A DNA stretch of 22,014 bases, taken from positions 1-22,014 of the forward strand of contig PFAS01000001.1 in assembly GCA_002778635.1 (NCBI GenBank), given 5' to 3'. The first letter of the stretch is position 1. Each line of letters opens with the position of its first letter. Below the pieces are notes generated by a model. The model was not told the DNA's origin and ran no database searches. It saw only the letters and a list, made by a program, of their open reading frames with translations. The position numbers were made by a program, and so were the translations under genes. This document shows, one piece after another, positions 1-7,159 of the stretch. The DNA is from Candidatus Falkowbacteria bacterium CG10_big_fil_rev_8_21_14_0_10_43_11 (GTDB lineage: Bacteria > Patescibacteriota > Patescibacteriia > Patescibacteriales > XYC2-FULL-47-12).

Positions 1-257
1 CCTTTTAACCAAGCGTCGTGATTATTTTCATCAGCATGCGCCAATGAAGTTCTTAAATTTTCATACACCGGCAAAATTTCCATCAATAAATTACTGTTCG
101 CAAATTTTATGAACTCTACTTTTTCTTTCGCGGTTTCCTTTTGCAAATTCTGGTAATCCGCGAGCGCGCGCTTCCATTTATACTCAAGGTCTTTAATAAC
201 TTCGTTTGTTTCTTCTAACTTGTTTTCTTTGTCTTCAATGTTTTTTTTGTCGTCCAT
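1..257 (-). CDS. grpE: GrpE nucleotide exchange factor (partial, C-terminus cut by window edge)
   Basis: Read on the minus strand, this frame starts at the ATG at 255-257 and runs off the left edge after about 85 codons. GrpE releases ADP from DnaK in the cytosolic Hsp70 cycle. The visible part has a short charged N-terminus rich in K, E and N, then the start of the long dimerisation helix (LEYKWKRALADYQNLQKET), which is typical of GrpE. The N-terminal tail before this helix is very short (about 20 residues). It lies 78 bp downstream of hrcA on the same strand, the usual hrcA-grpE-dnaK order, so it is probably under the CIRCE element upstream of hrcA. No clear Shine-Dalgarno precedes the ATG. 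The core DnaK-binding beta domain lies outside the window. Confidence 0.9.
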   Translation of the reverse strand, partial: MDDKKNIEDKENKLEETNEVIKDLEYKWKRALADYQNLQKETAKEKVEFIKFANSNLLMEILPVYENLRTSLAHADENNHDAWLK

Positions 258-270
258 AGGTTTTAATTTT

Positions 271-306
271 CAATTTTCAATCCCGAGAACTCGGGATTGA
301 AAATTG
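271..306. repeat. Perfect inverted repeat, 17-bp arms, 2-bp loop
   Basis: The arms CAATTTTCAATCCCGAG (271-287) and its exact reverse complement (290-306) are separated by AA. The hairpin lies in the hrcA-grpE gap. It has no clean U-tract on the minus strand, so a mobile palindrome (REP/MITE-like) or an mRNA processing hairpin is as likely as a terminator. Confidence 0.75.
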
Positions 307-310
307 TTTA

Positions 311-338
311 GAAATTAAAAATTAGAAATTAGAAATTA
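311..338. repeat. Heptanucleotide tandem repeat (GAAATTA x4) at the hrcA 3' end
   Basis: Four consecutive 7-bp units GAAATTA/AAAATTA fill the space after the palindrome. The hrcA stop codon (336-338) lies inside the last unit. Confidence 0.75.
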
Positions 339-1031
339 TTTTAGGTTTTGCCTAATATATTCCACCAGCCCCAAACACTGCTCATAATCCATCCGCATCG
401 GGCCGACAATGCCGAACATGCCGCGCTCGCCGTTTTTTTCGTATTTTACCACCACGCTGCCGCAAATCGCGCCGAACGGATTTTTACGGCCGATAAAAAT
501 CTGCGGCTTGTTGGTAAGACCGGAGTACATGCCGACGATAATGTCTTCAATGTCGTCAATGATTCGGGAAATATTAAGGATTTGCCGAGCTTCCATAAAC
601 TCCGGCTGGGACAACAAATTGGCAATGCCGGTATAATATAAATTATGGTGGTCAACCGCCCAAAAAACCGCCAAGCCCGATTTGGCCGCAAGGGTCTTAG
701 CCGTTTGTTTTAAAAATTCTTCGTTATTTTTTTTGGGCTCAATCCGCATCTCTGACTTGCCCGCCGAAGTTTTAACGAAGGCGGGGTTCTTGGCGGATAA
801 AAAATTTTCCACATAAAACTGATAGGCTTTTTCCGTCGGCACCCGGCCGGCTGACGTATGCGGCTGATGAATATATCCCTCTTCTTCCAGTTTTACCAAT
901 TCAGCGCGCACCGTCGCCGGACTGTACGGCAGTCTAAATTTTTGGACTAACAAGCCGGAACTGATCGGTTCAGCCGTCTTGATATATTCTTTTACGATGA
1001 TTTTTAGCAGTTTTTGCTGGCGTTCTTCCAT
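336..1031 (-). CDS. hrcA: Heat-inducible transcription repressor HrcA (short form)
   Basis: HrcA represses class I heat-shock genes by binding the CIRCE operator; GroEL normally assists its folding. Residues 1-75 are the winged-helix DNA-binding part, with the family start (ERQQKLLKIIVKEYIKTAEP) and the wing segment YIHQPHTSAGRVPTEKAYQFYV. The C-terminal part keeps the segment FIGRKNPFGAICGSVVVKYE and the end GIVGPMRMDYEQCLGLVEYI. At 231 aa it is about 100 residues shorter than typical HrcA (about 340); the loss is in the central inserted and dimerisation regions. The ATG is supported by the family N-terminus. It has no Shine-Dalgarno and lies only 8 nt after a consensus -10, so the mRNA is predicted to be leaderless. 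A CIRCE element overlaps its promoter, giving autoregulation. Identity is secure; activity of the shortened form is inferred. Confidence 0.95.
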   Translation of the reverse strand: MEERQQKLLKIIVKEYIKTAEPISSGLLVQKFRLPYSPATVRAELVKLEEEGYIHQPHTSAGRVPTEKAYQFYVENFLSAKNPAFVKTSAGKSEMRIEPKKNNEEFLKQTAKTLAAKSGLAVFWAVDHHNLYYTGIANLLSQPEFMEARQILNISRIIDDIEDIIVGMYSGLTNKPQIFIGRKNPFGAICGSVVVKYEKNGERGMFGIVGPMRMDYEQCLGLVEYIRQNLK

Positions 1032-1039
1032 ATAGCACC

Positions 1040-1068
1040 ATTATAAAAAATTAGCACTCCCTTGTCAA
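1040..1068 (-). promoter_or_regulatory. Consensus sigma70-type promoter of hrcA
   Basis: On the minus strand TTGACA (1063-1068) and TATAAT (1040-1045) are both perfect and 17 bp apart. The -10 ends 8 nt before the hrcA ATG, so the start site falls 0-2 nt before the ATG. Confidence 0.85.
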
Positions 1069-1077
1069 GAGTGCTAA
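1051..1077. promoter_or_regulatory. CIRCE operator (HrcA binding site)
   Basis: TTAGCACTC (1051-1059), 9 nt, then GAGTGCTAA (1069-1077): an exact match to the CIRCE consensus. It covers the -35 box and most of the spacer of the hrcA promoter, so bound HrcA would block RNA polymerase directly. Confidence 0.97.
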
Positions 1078-1090
1078 TCTATAATAAAAT

Positions 1091-1112
1091 AAAAGACTCG
1101 TTAGAGTCTTTT
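1091..1112. terminator. Hairpin terminator upstream of the hrcA promoter
   Basis: AAAAGACTC (1091-1099), loop GTTA, GAGTCTTTT (1104-1112). On the minus strand it continues into a T-rich run, so it could end transcripts coming from the decayed gene at 1162-1510. It can also work on the plus strand. Confidence 0.6.
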
Positions 1113-1161
1113 AATATCGTTAAATTTAAAAACAATAAATTCCTGCCATACTATATTGTTT

Positions 1162-1510
1162 TTAAGAACGAAACCATCGTTCTTTTATGGCGCCTAAATC
1201 TTTCGGGATTTCCGATACAAAATCTTCCGGGAATTTGTCAACCACCCATTGAGAAGCTAACTCTGAAAAAGCCAAACCGCCCCGCGGGATTATTTCCAGC
1301 ATAAATCTCTACCCGCATTTTTTGTCGCTTAGCCTGCTGGAAAAAGTAATGATGTTAAAGGTGAACTGGCGGTTTGCCTGCATAATCCTCATCGCTAGAG
1401 TCAGGGCTTTAGCGATTGAACGGCGAGTTGCTTCATCGGTAATGAACAACTACTTAAATTTCGTGTCGTTGATTTTATCAAAAATATCCTTTAATGTCAA
1501 AAAACTTCAT
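1162..1510 (-). pseudogene. Decayed unknown protein gene (two in-frame TAG stops plus a frameshift)
   Basis: Between pgsA-like and hrcA, one minus-strand frame reads like real protein but is interrupted by TAG at 1450-1452 and TAG at 1309-1311, and ends at TAA 1162-1164. The pieces read TLKDIFDKINDTKFK, then LFITDEATRRSIAKALTLAM and onward, then a last part ending PKDLGAIKERWFRS. The only upstream ATG (1508-1510) joins this frame only if one T is removed from the T-run after it; the 349-nt length (3n+1) agrees. TAG is a normal stop in mreB, mreC and the gene at 15502, so amber recoding is unlikely. No promoter or ribosome site is visible. I do not recognise the family. It accounts for most of this roughly 500-bp stretch without an intact gene. 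Confidence 0.4.
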
Positions 1511-1542
1511 AAAAAAACAATCACCCTTAAATTTGCGGGTGA
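1511..1542 (-). terminator. Terminator overlapping the end of the 1527-2123 gene
   Basis: On the minus strand TCACCC (1542-1537) pairs with GGGTGA (1526-1521), followed by TTG and seven Ts. The stop codon of the upstream gene (1527-1529) lies in the loop. Confidence 0.65.
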
Positions 1543-2123
1543 TTATGGTTGTTAAAATTTATCGCAGCGATAATTTTTTTTAGCCGAACGATATAATGCG
1601 TCCCGCTAATTAACAGACAAACGGCTGCCGCGGACATCGCCAGATTGGCTCGCGGGAATCCAAAAACCGCGTAAGCTACGCTAGCGTATAAAATAACGGT
1701 GCTAAATTTTCCGAGCCGGCTGGTTTCGGTAGCTGGCTGTAATTTATTGTCGTGATAAAATATAAAACCGCCAAACACAATAATAAATTCACGGAACAAT
1801 ATAAAAAATATTACCCAGCCGCTTATCCCCTGCCGCACCAGCATGATGACTGGAAGTAATATCATCTTGTCGGCTATCGCGTCCAATAACTTGCCGGACG
1901 GCGAATCACAGCCGTAGTGACGGGCGCAATACCCATCTAACCAATCAGTAAGGCCGGCTAACACCAAAAAACAGCCGGCGCTAAACTTTTGGTCGTTATC
2001 TAACAAAATTACTGCCGACGGGATAATGAAAGCCATCCTTACTAAAGTCAATAAATTAGCAAAATTATACTTGCGCTGGTCGTTCCAAATCAACAGTAAA
2101 AAACGCTTAATTTGAATAGCCAT
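1527..2123 (-). CDS. CDP-alcohol phosphatidyltransferase (PgsA-type)
   Basis: This is an integral membrane enzyme that swaps CMP of a CDP-alcohol (normally CDP-diacylglycerol) for an alcohol acceptor, making phospholipid head groups. The signature D-x2-DG-x2-AR-x8-G-x3-D-x3-D is complete: DWLDGYCAR, then GKLLDAIADK around residues 60-85. These Asp residues bind the metal and CDP. The 198-aa length and several hydrophobic helices fit the family. The N-terminus FANLLTLVRM is the usual lead-in helix. It has a good ribosome site (AGGAGG, 8 nt before ATG). It follows mrdA by 67 bp and ends in its own terminator, so it is probably the last gene of the mreC-mreD-mrdA run. A second family member lies at 12760-13359. 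Which of them makes phosphatidylglycerol phosphate cannot be told from sequence alone. Confidence 0.9.
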   Translation of the reverse strand: MAIQIKRFLLLIWNDQRKYNFANLLTLVRMAFIIPSAVILLDNDQKFSAGCFLVLAGLTDWLDGYCARHYGCDSPSGKLLDAIADKMILLPVIMLVRQGISGWVIFFILFREFIIVFGGFIFYHDNKLQPATETSRLGKFSTVILYASVAYAVFGFPRANLAMSAAAVCLLISGTHYIVRLKKIIAAINFNNHNHPQI

Positions 2124-2154
2124 TTTTTTATCCTCCTATTTTTAAAGATCGTTA

Positions 2155-2210
2155 TGTTTCTTTGTTTTTATGTTTTAATGTTCTAGTGCTTTAACGCTCT
2201 TGTGTTTTAA
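2155..2210. repeat. Octanucleotide degenerate tandem repeat (7 units) at the mrdA 3' end
   Basis: Seven 8-bp units in register: TGTTTCTT, TGTTTTTA, TGTTTTAA, TGTTCTAG, TGCTTTAA, CGCTCTTG, TGTTTTAA. The last codons and stop of mrdA (KTQER, stop 2191-2193) are encoded inside it. Confidence 0.65.
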
Positions 2211-4182
2211 AATACCACTCCAGCACTCTTTTGGCAACCGGTACGGCCGCGTCAGTCGTTTCCCCGCCTTCTTCAATCAGCACTGTGATAACGACGGTCG
2301 GATTGTCATAAGGCGCAAAACCGATAAACCACGAGTGCGTTTTTTTGTTAATGTCGCTTGACCATTGCGCCGTGCCGGTTTTGCCGGCGGAAGCTATCGG
2401 CAGAGAATTCAAACTAACGCAGCTGCCGTATGTAACGCAGTCGCGCATCCCCTGCCGTACCAGCTTGATATTATCAGCTTCAATAAAGTCATGGCGAATA
2501 ATTTTCGGCTCAATTATTTTCGCGGTTTCTCCCCGGCTGTTAAGTAACTCTTTAACTAAATGCGGCTGATATAAAACTCCGCCGTTAGCGAACACTGATG
2601 TATATGCCGCCACCTGCAACGGCGTCGCCGTTAAATCTCCCTGGCCGATGACTAAATGGTAGGTGTCGCCGATATACCACATTTCTTTCTTCACGCTTTC
2701 TTTCCACTCCTTTGAAGGTAAAAATCCCGTCGCCTCATTAGGCAAATCAATGCCCAATGGCGCGCCAAGACCGAACAAGCGGGCGTAATCGGTAACGCGC
2801 CGCACGCCCAATCCTTCAAAATCATTATAACCGCCGCCGATGTAATAAAAATATGTGTTTACCGACCAAGCGAGCGCTTTGCGGATATCAGTGATGCCAT
2901 GTCCGCCCGGCTTCCAATCGGGAAAAAACCAAGATTTAATCTGCAAACCGCCGACGCTGTTAAAAACGGTATTGGCGTTAACGATATTTTCCTGCAAAGC
3001 GGCGGCGGCCACTACCGGCTTAAAAGTTGAGCCGGCGGGAAATTCCCCGCTCACCGCCCGGTTGAACAGCGGCTGATTTTTGTCCGTCAGCAATTGCCGG
3101 TATTTCTCCGCGTTAATTTTTCCCGCAAAATCATTGCCGTTAAAACTGGGTACGCTTACCAACGCCATTATTTCACCGTTATTGGGATTTATTACCACCG
3201 CGGCCGCTCTATTGGCGCCGACGGCTGCTAATTGAACGGAGAGTTCTTCTTCTATTTTTGTCTGCAAGGCGCTGTCAATCGCCAATAACAAGCTCAAGCC
3301 ATCTTGTTTTGCCTTTTCATTTATCACCCGCTTTTCCTTGCCTAATGCGTCAACTTCAATGTATCTTTCCCCCGGCTCGCCTCTCAGCTCGTTTTCCCAA
3401 AACTTTTCAATCCCCAGCTTGCCGACATAATCAGTCAACCCGTATTTTGGTTTTAACTGGTCGTATTCTTCTTCAGAAATAACGCCGGTATAGCCGAGCA
3501 GATGGGAAAGCGAAAGAGCGGGCAGGTTATATTGCCTCTGCGGGCGAATGCCGACGGAAACGCCGGGGATGGCTTTCGTTTGCAATATTAATCGCATGGC
3601 TTTATCATAATCCAGCCGCTCCGCTATTACCTGCGGCTGATAAGCTTCCGCCTGTTTCTGCCGGTATTTTAAAAATAAATAATCCAAATCTTTTTCCGCC
3701 TCTTCGCCCAAAACATTGCCAACGAGTTTAGTGGTAACGGCCAGGTTATAGCCTTCTTTTTCGCTCGCGAACGCGTCAGCCGGTATCGCTTGCAAATAAA
3801 AAATCGAAGCATTATCGGCTAAAATAACTTTTTGGCTGTCATAAATTACGCCTCGGTCGGCATTGATATTTTCACGGCGGAGGCGGTTGTATTGGGACAA
3901 TTCTTGATAATAATTTCCTTGATAAATTTGCAAGTAGGCGGCGCGAGCCGCTAAAAATAAAAAACTAAAAGCAATAATTAAAATCAGCCAGTTTATTTTT
4001 TGGTGGGCGATATTGCGGCCTATTTTTTCACCGGCCGTTTCCGCTTCCCGCTCGCCGAGCATTCCTTCTTCGGTCCAGCGCAAACGATAGCCGGCGGTTA
4101 ACTTTGCGTCCGTAAAACCACCCGCTCTAACGGAAAAAGGATGGTCTTTATTTTTAAAATTTTTGCTTAATATCTTTTTCAT
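2191..4182 (-). CDS. mrdA: Penicillin-binding protein 2 (peptidoglycan D,D-transpeptidase of the elongasome)
   Basis: This is a class B PBP that cross-links peptidoglycan during lateral wall growth, anchored in the membrane and facing outward. A single membrane segment lies near residues 62-82 (INWLILIIAFSFLFLAARAA). It is followed by the PBP dimerisation domain (RRENINADRGVIYD onward) and the transpeptidase domain. All three active-site motifs are present: STFK with nucleophile S385, SVN at 440-442, and KTG at 601-603. The 663-aa length is normal. An unusual cytoplasmic stretch of about 60 residues precedes the membrane helix. It starts 3 nt after the mreD stop, without a Shine-Dalgarno, so it is likely translationally coupled. 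Its last codons fall in an octamer repeat. Confidence 0.95.
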   Translation of the reverse strand: MKKILSKNFKNKDHPFSVRAGGFTDAKLTAGYRLRWTEEGMLGEREAETAGEKIGRNIAHQKINWLILIIAFSFLFLAARAAYLQIYQGNYYQELSQYNRLRRENINADRGVIYDSQKVILADNASIFYLQAIPADAFASEKEGYNLAVTTKLVGNVLGEEAEKDLDYLFLKYRQKQAEAYQPQVIAERLDYDKAMRLILQTKAIPGVSVGIRPQRQYNLPALSLSHLLGYTGVISEEEYDQLKPKYGLTDYVGKLGIEKFWENELRGEPGERYIEVDALGKEKRVINEKAKQDGLSLLLAIDSALQTKIEEELSVQLAAVGANRAAAVVINPNNGEIMALVSVPSFNGNDFAGKINAEKYRQLLTDKNQPLFNRAVSGEFPAGSTFKPVVAAAALQENIVNANTVFNSVGGLQIKSWFFPDWKPGGHGITDIRKALAWSVNTYFYYIGGGYNDFEGLGVRRVTDYARLFGLGAPLGIDLPNEATGFLPSKEWKESVKKEMWYIGDTYHLVIGQGDLTATPLQVAAYTSVFANGGVLYQPHLVKELLNSRGETAKIIEPKIIRHDFIEADNIKLVRQGMRDCVTYGSCVSLNSLPIASAGKTGTAQWSSDINKKTHSWFIGFAPYDNPTVVITVLIEEGGETTDAAVPVAKRVLEWYFKTQER

Positions 4183-4185
4183 TTT

Positions 4186-4713
4186 TTATTTTAAGATAAA
4201 AAACGCCTTTAACTTTTTGGAAAAATAATTAATGGCGTAAAAAGCGGCCGCGACGGCGGCGACGTTCATTAAAATTTCGCACCCAATGGACAAAATTAAA
4301 TCGGCGCCAAAAATAAAATTACGCTCCGGTTCCGCGGTAAAAACATTGCCGGCGGCGAGTAAAATAAGTTTGATAAATTCAAAAGAAACCGTCGCGATAA
4401 CGGTCAAAAAAATAAAGGAGTAAAGGGAGCGGTTGGTAAAAAATTTCAATAAAGCGGCGTTCGTTATTAACGTCGCTCCAAGCAAGCTGATTAAATTAGC
4501 GCCAAAGAAAGATAAAGAATGAACGTCCAGCAGCGCGCCGAATAAAACCGCGGCGCTTAAAGCCGCTGGCAAAGAAAAAACGGCCGATAACAGCGTCAAA
4601 ACCGTAATTAACAAGTTAAAGCAATTGAAAGGAAAAGGAAGCGAACTGATAAAGCTTCCCTGCAATAAAAAAAACATTATTAACGTTATCAACGCCAATA
4701 TTTTAGCCGGCAT
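4186..4713 (-). CDS. mreD: Rod shape-determining membrane protein MreD
   Basis: MreD is a small polytopic membrane protein of the elongasome, working with MreC, PBP2 and RodA. The 175-aa product is almost wholly hydrophobic with about five or six predicted spans and few charged residues, matching MreD in length and topology. MreD sequences diverge strongly, so the call rests mainly on position between mreC and mrdA. A weak ribosome site (AGGA, 7 nt before the ATG) is present. The gap from mreC is 28 nt and the gap to mrdA is 3 nt, so all three are one transcription unit. Confidence 0.85.
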   Translation of the reverse strand: MPAKILALITLIMFFLLQGSFISSLPFPFNCFNLLITVLTLLSAVFSLPAALSAAVLFGALLDVHSLSFFGANLISLLGATLITNAALLKFFTNRSLYSFIFLTVIATVSFEFIKLILLAAGNVFTAEPERNFIFGADLILSIGCEILMNVAAVAAAFYAINYFSKKLKAFFILK

Positions 4714-4741
4714 AAATTTGTCCTGTTAAACATACCTGCCC

Positions 4742-5539
4742 CTATTTAATCACGGAAACGACGGTTAAGCCGTTTAAATCAGCCGCCGGACTGACGACGG
4801 CGGATTGGAATAAATCATTAGTTTCCGCGTCCACTTCGGTTATCTTGCCGATAATCAGACCGCGCGGAATGGCGGGCTCAAGGCCGGAAGTAATGACAAT
4901 ACTGCTGGAGGCGATGCTTTCCGTTTGCGGAATAAAATTTAAGCGTACGGTCAGGCCAAGCTCTCCTTTGGTTAAACCGGCTGCTCCCTCTTGATTGACG
5001 ATTGACGCGGCGAGCCCGCATTGTTCGTTGGTGATCAGACAGCCGTAAGAAATTTTTTCTTTAATAAAAAAAATCTTGCCGATGATTATCCCGTCGCCGG
5101 CGACAATGGCCTGTCCGGATTTGATTCCGTCAGCGCCGCCCCGGTCAAGCGTAATGACTTGATTGTCGCCGACGGTTTCGGCGCGGCTGATGACGTTAGC
5201 TACCGTTTTTTGATAATTAGAGCGCGAATAAAAAGCGAGCTGTTCGCGCAAAACCTTATTTTCGTCCGCTATTATCTTTAACCCGACATTTTCCGCGAGC
5301 AATTTTTTATTCTCTTCATCCAGCCGCTTGTTGTCCGTTTCCCAATCGCGCTCCGACGCGCTTTTTTGGTAAATTAATTTAAGCGCGTTGCCGGTGCGGT
5401 AAAGCGCTTTCTCCGCCGGGCGCAATAATTTTAACAAAAAATTCTCCGCCGGGCGCGCCCAGCCCAAGTAATGCGCGCCGATGATTAAAACGACTGCTAT
5501 TAAAACAGCGACTATCTTTTTATTTAAAAACTTACGCAT
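4742..5539 (-). CDS. mreC: Rod shape-determining protein MreC
   Basis: MreC is a bitopic protein that activates PBP2 and links it to MreB. The 265-aa product has an N-terminal membrane anchor (residues about 8-26, KIVAVLIAVVLIIGAHYLGW). A coiled coil at about 60-100 (NKRLDEENKKLLAENVGLK) precedes the two beta-barrel domains, with family features such as VITLDRGGADGIKSGQAIV and GLIIGKITEVD. Length and domain order are normal. Unlike the usual mreBCD order without interruption, it is separated from mreB by 556 bp holding an opposite-strand small-gene cassette, so it needs its own promoter. I see no convincing one in 5540-5640. The ATG lacks a nearby Shine-Dalgarno. Confidence 0.93.
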   Translation of the reverse strand: MRKFLNKKIVAVLIAVVLIIGAHYLGWARPAENFLLKLLRPAEKALYRTGNALKLIYQKSASERDWETDNKRLDEENKKLLAENVGLKIIADENKVLREQLAFYSRSNYQKTVANVISRAETVGDNQVITLDRGGADGIKSGQAIVAGDGIIIGKIFFIKEKISYGCLITNEQCGLAASIVNQEGAAGLTKGELGLTVRLNFIPQTESIASSSIVITSGLEPAIPRGLIIGKITEVDAETNDLFQSAVVSPAADLNGLTVVSVIK

Positions 5540-5647
5540 AAATGTTAAAATTTCACTTCCAATTAAGCAAACTCAAGCGAAGCGGAAGTACGGAGTATTA
5601 GTAGATATTAAAATTTAGCTAATATAAAAACTCTTTCCCGCCTTTAC

Positions 5648-5676
5648 TTGACAAATAATATAAGGTATGCTATTTT
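5648..5676 (+). promoter_or_regulatory. Promoter of the plus-strand small-gene cassette
   Basis: TTGACA (5648-5653), 17 bp, then TATTTT (5671-5676) preceded by an extended -10 TG (5668-5669). The predicted start near 5683 gives a leader of about 40 nt before the ribosome site at 5706-5712. Confidence 0.7.
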
Positions 5677-5721
5677 ATAAATACAAAATTTGATCCAAAT
5701 TCCAAAAGGAGGAATTAGAGG

Positions 5722-5778
5722 ATGAAACTTATTAAAATTATTAAAGAGTATTTTTTGGAGACAATTATTGCGGAATGA
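5722..5778 (+). CDS. 18-aa leader peptide overlapping the next ORF
   Basis: ATG at 5722 has the best ribosome site of the region (AAGGAGG, 9 nt before). It encodes 18 residues beginning MKLIKIIKEYFLE and stops with TGA that overlaps the next start as ATGA (5775-5778). The next ORF begins MNIIKEY, and the 16-bp DNA coding IIKEY is duplicated (5737-5752 and 5781-5796) in two different frames. It may be a translational-coupling leader, or the old start of the downstream gene displaced by the duplication. I do not recognise the peptide. Confidence 0.5.
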   Translation: MKLIKIIKEYFLETIIAE

Positions 5779-6026
5779 ATATTATTAAAGAGTATTGTCC
5801 GCAAGTTGGAAGGTGCGTGGTCAGAACAGATGCTTATGGCCACACATTGCGATTTTTTTTGCATCTCTTTAAAGAGGCAAAAAAAGACTTTCCGATATTG
5901 TCAACTGAAGATGTGGAAATTACCCGCTTTGGAGGCCAACATTACAAAGGGTCTTTCGGTATTGAATTTTCCGCCAAAGCGGTACCGGAAAGTTACAGAA
6001 AAATTAACAATCTTGAAATTTTATGA
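5775..6026 (+). CDS. Unknown 83-aa protein between mreB and mreC
   Basis: A plus-strand frame of 83 codons follows the 18-aa leader with an ATGA overlap, so it is probably translated by coupling. The product is soluble-looking with alternating hydrophobic and charged residues. It has two Cys (positions 8 and 14), an Arg/His-rich middle (RTDAYGHTLRFFLHLFKEAK) and a strand-like segment VEITRFGGQHYKGSFGIEF. No family is recognised. Gene status is supported by the flanking signals: a near-consensus promoter at 5648, a strong ribosome site for the leader, and a clear terminator at 6047-6079. It is convergent with mreB and divergent from mreC, interrupting the classic mre order. Low similarity to neighbours in strand and context suggests an inserted small operon. 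Confidence 0.65.
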   Translation: MNIIKEYCPQVGRCVVRTDAYGHTLRFFLHLFKEAKKDFPILSTEDVEITRFGGQHYKGSFGIEFSAKAVPESYRKINNLEIL

Positions 6027-6046
6027 GACGTTAGCATTGCACCGTC

Positions 6047-6079
6047 AAGACCCAGCGATAACATCAACGGGTCTTTTTT
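6047..6079 (+). terminator. Rho-independent terminator of the 5722-6026 cassette
   Basis: AAGACCC (6047-6053) pairs with GGGTCTT (6069-6075) and the T-run continues to 6079. There is no U-tract on the minus strand, so it does not serve mreB. Confidence 0.8.
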
Positions 6080-6095
6080 CTTACAACTTATAACT

Positions 6096-7136
6096 CTAGT
6101 TGCTCGCGCTCGACGAAAAAATATTGCGATACAATTCTATGTCTTCCAAAACCCGGCCCGCGCCGCGCACCACGCAAGTCAACGGGTCATCGGCGATGCG
6201 CACCGGAATCTGCGTCGCTTGCGCGATTTCTTTATCCAGCCCGCGCAAAAGCGCTCCGCCGCCGGTTAAAACCACTCCTTTTTCATAAATATCGGAAACG
6301 AGCTCGGGCGGAGTCATTTCCAGCGTGATTTTGATATTTTCAATTATGTGAAAAATACTGCGGCTGATTGCTTCCCGCACCTGGCCGTCGGTGATTATCA
6401 CTTCTTTCGGCAGGCCGTTGACGAGATCGCGGCCGCGCATCGGCATTTCCAATTCTTCCGCGAGCGGCACGGCGGAACCAATGCGCTTTTTTATTTCTTC
6501 CGCCACCTGATCCCCTATCAGCATGTTAAATTCGTCGCGCGCGTACTGGACGATATCGCCGTCCAGCGTGCCGCCGGACAAGCGCAAATTTTTCCAGGTA
6601 ACAACGCCGCCCAAAGATATGACGGCAATTTCGGTCGTGCCGCCGCCGATATCCACCAGCATATTGGCGGTCGCGTCCAATACCGGCAGGCGCGCGCCGA
6701 TGGCGGCGAGCATCGCCGTTTCCGCCAGCAGTATCTCCCGCGCGCCGGTGAGTCTAGTCGCGTCTTCCACCGCTTTTTTTTCCACCTCCGTAATATCCAG
6801 CGGGATGCCGATAACCACGCGCGGCCGCGGTATCAGCGTAAAATTTTCCGCGTGCACTTTATTAACGAAATATTTCAGCATTTTTTCCGCCACTTCAAAA
6901 TCCGAAATCACTCCGTTGGTGAGCGGATGAATCGCCATAATGTGCGCGGGCGTTTTGCCGAACATTTTGGCCGCGTCAACTCCGACCGCGATTACTTCGT
7001 CGGTGCGCGTGTTAATCGCGACCACCGAGGGCTCGTTAACCACGATGCCTTTGTCTTTGGTAATGACGAGCGTGGAGGTGCTCCCCAAGTCTATGCCCAA
7101 GTCTTTGCTGAATTTGCCGAGGAAATTACTAAACAT
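6096..7136 (-). CDS. mreB: Actin-like rod shape protein MreB
   Basis: MreB is a cytoplasmic actin homologue that polymerises under the membrane and orients lateral wall synthesis. The 346-aa length is standard. The ATPase motifs are all visible: phosphate-1 GIDLGSTSTLVI at about 14-25, phosphate-2 MLVDIGGGTTEIAVISLGG at about 160-178, and adenosine motif GVVLTGGGALLRGLD near 290. The conserved stretch IGIPLDITEVEKKAVEDA is also present. The N-terminus MFSNFLGKFSKDLGIDLG matches MreB proteins, so the ATG at 7134-7136 is likely right although no Shine-Dalgarno precedes it. It ends in TAG, 17 nt before the facing terminator of the small plus-strand cassette. Confidence 0.97.
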   Translation of the reverse strand: MFSNFLGKFSKDLGIDLGSTSTLVITKDKGIVVNEPSVVAINTRTDEVIAVGVDAAKMFGKTPAHIMAIHPLTNGVISDFEVAEKMLKYFVNKVHAENFTLIPRPRVVIGIPLDITEVEKKAVEDATRLTGAREILLAETAMLAAIGARLPVLDATANMLVDIGGGTTEIAVISLGGVVTWKNLRLSGGTLDGDIVQYARDEFNMLIGDQVAEEIKKRIGSAVPLAEELEMPMRGRDLVNGLPKEVIITDGQVREAISRSIFHIIENIKITLEMTPPELVSDIYEKGVVLTGGGALLRGLDKEIAQATQIPVRIADDPLTCVVRGAGRVLEDIELYRNIFSSSASN

Positions 7137-7159
7137 ATGTTCAAATAGTTATTACGGAC

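Noticed and set aside
1162..1510. Amber (TAG) recoding
   Set aside because: TAG ends mreB, mreC and the 15502 gene normally, and a frameshift is also needed here.
5540..5640. Promoter for mreC
   Set aside because: Several AT-rich hexamers exist on the minus strand, but none has a matching -35 at 16-18 bp.
6348..7148. 266-codon plus-strand open frame antisense to mreB
   Set aside because: Its translation is His/Arg-rich with no family features, and mreB on the other strand is unambiguous.
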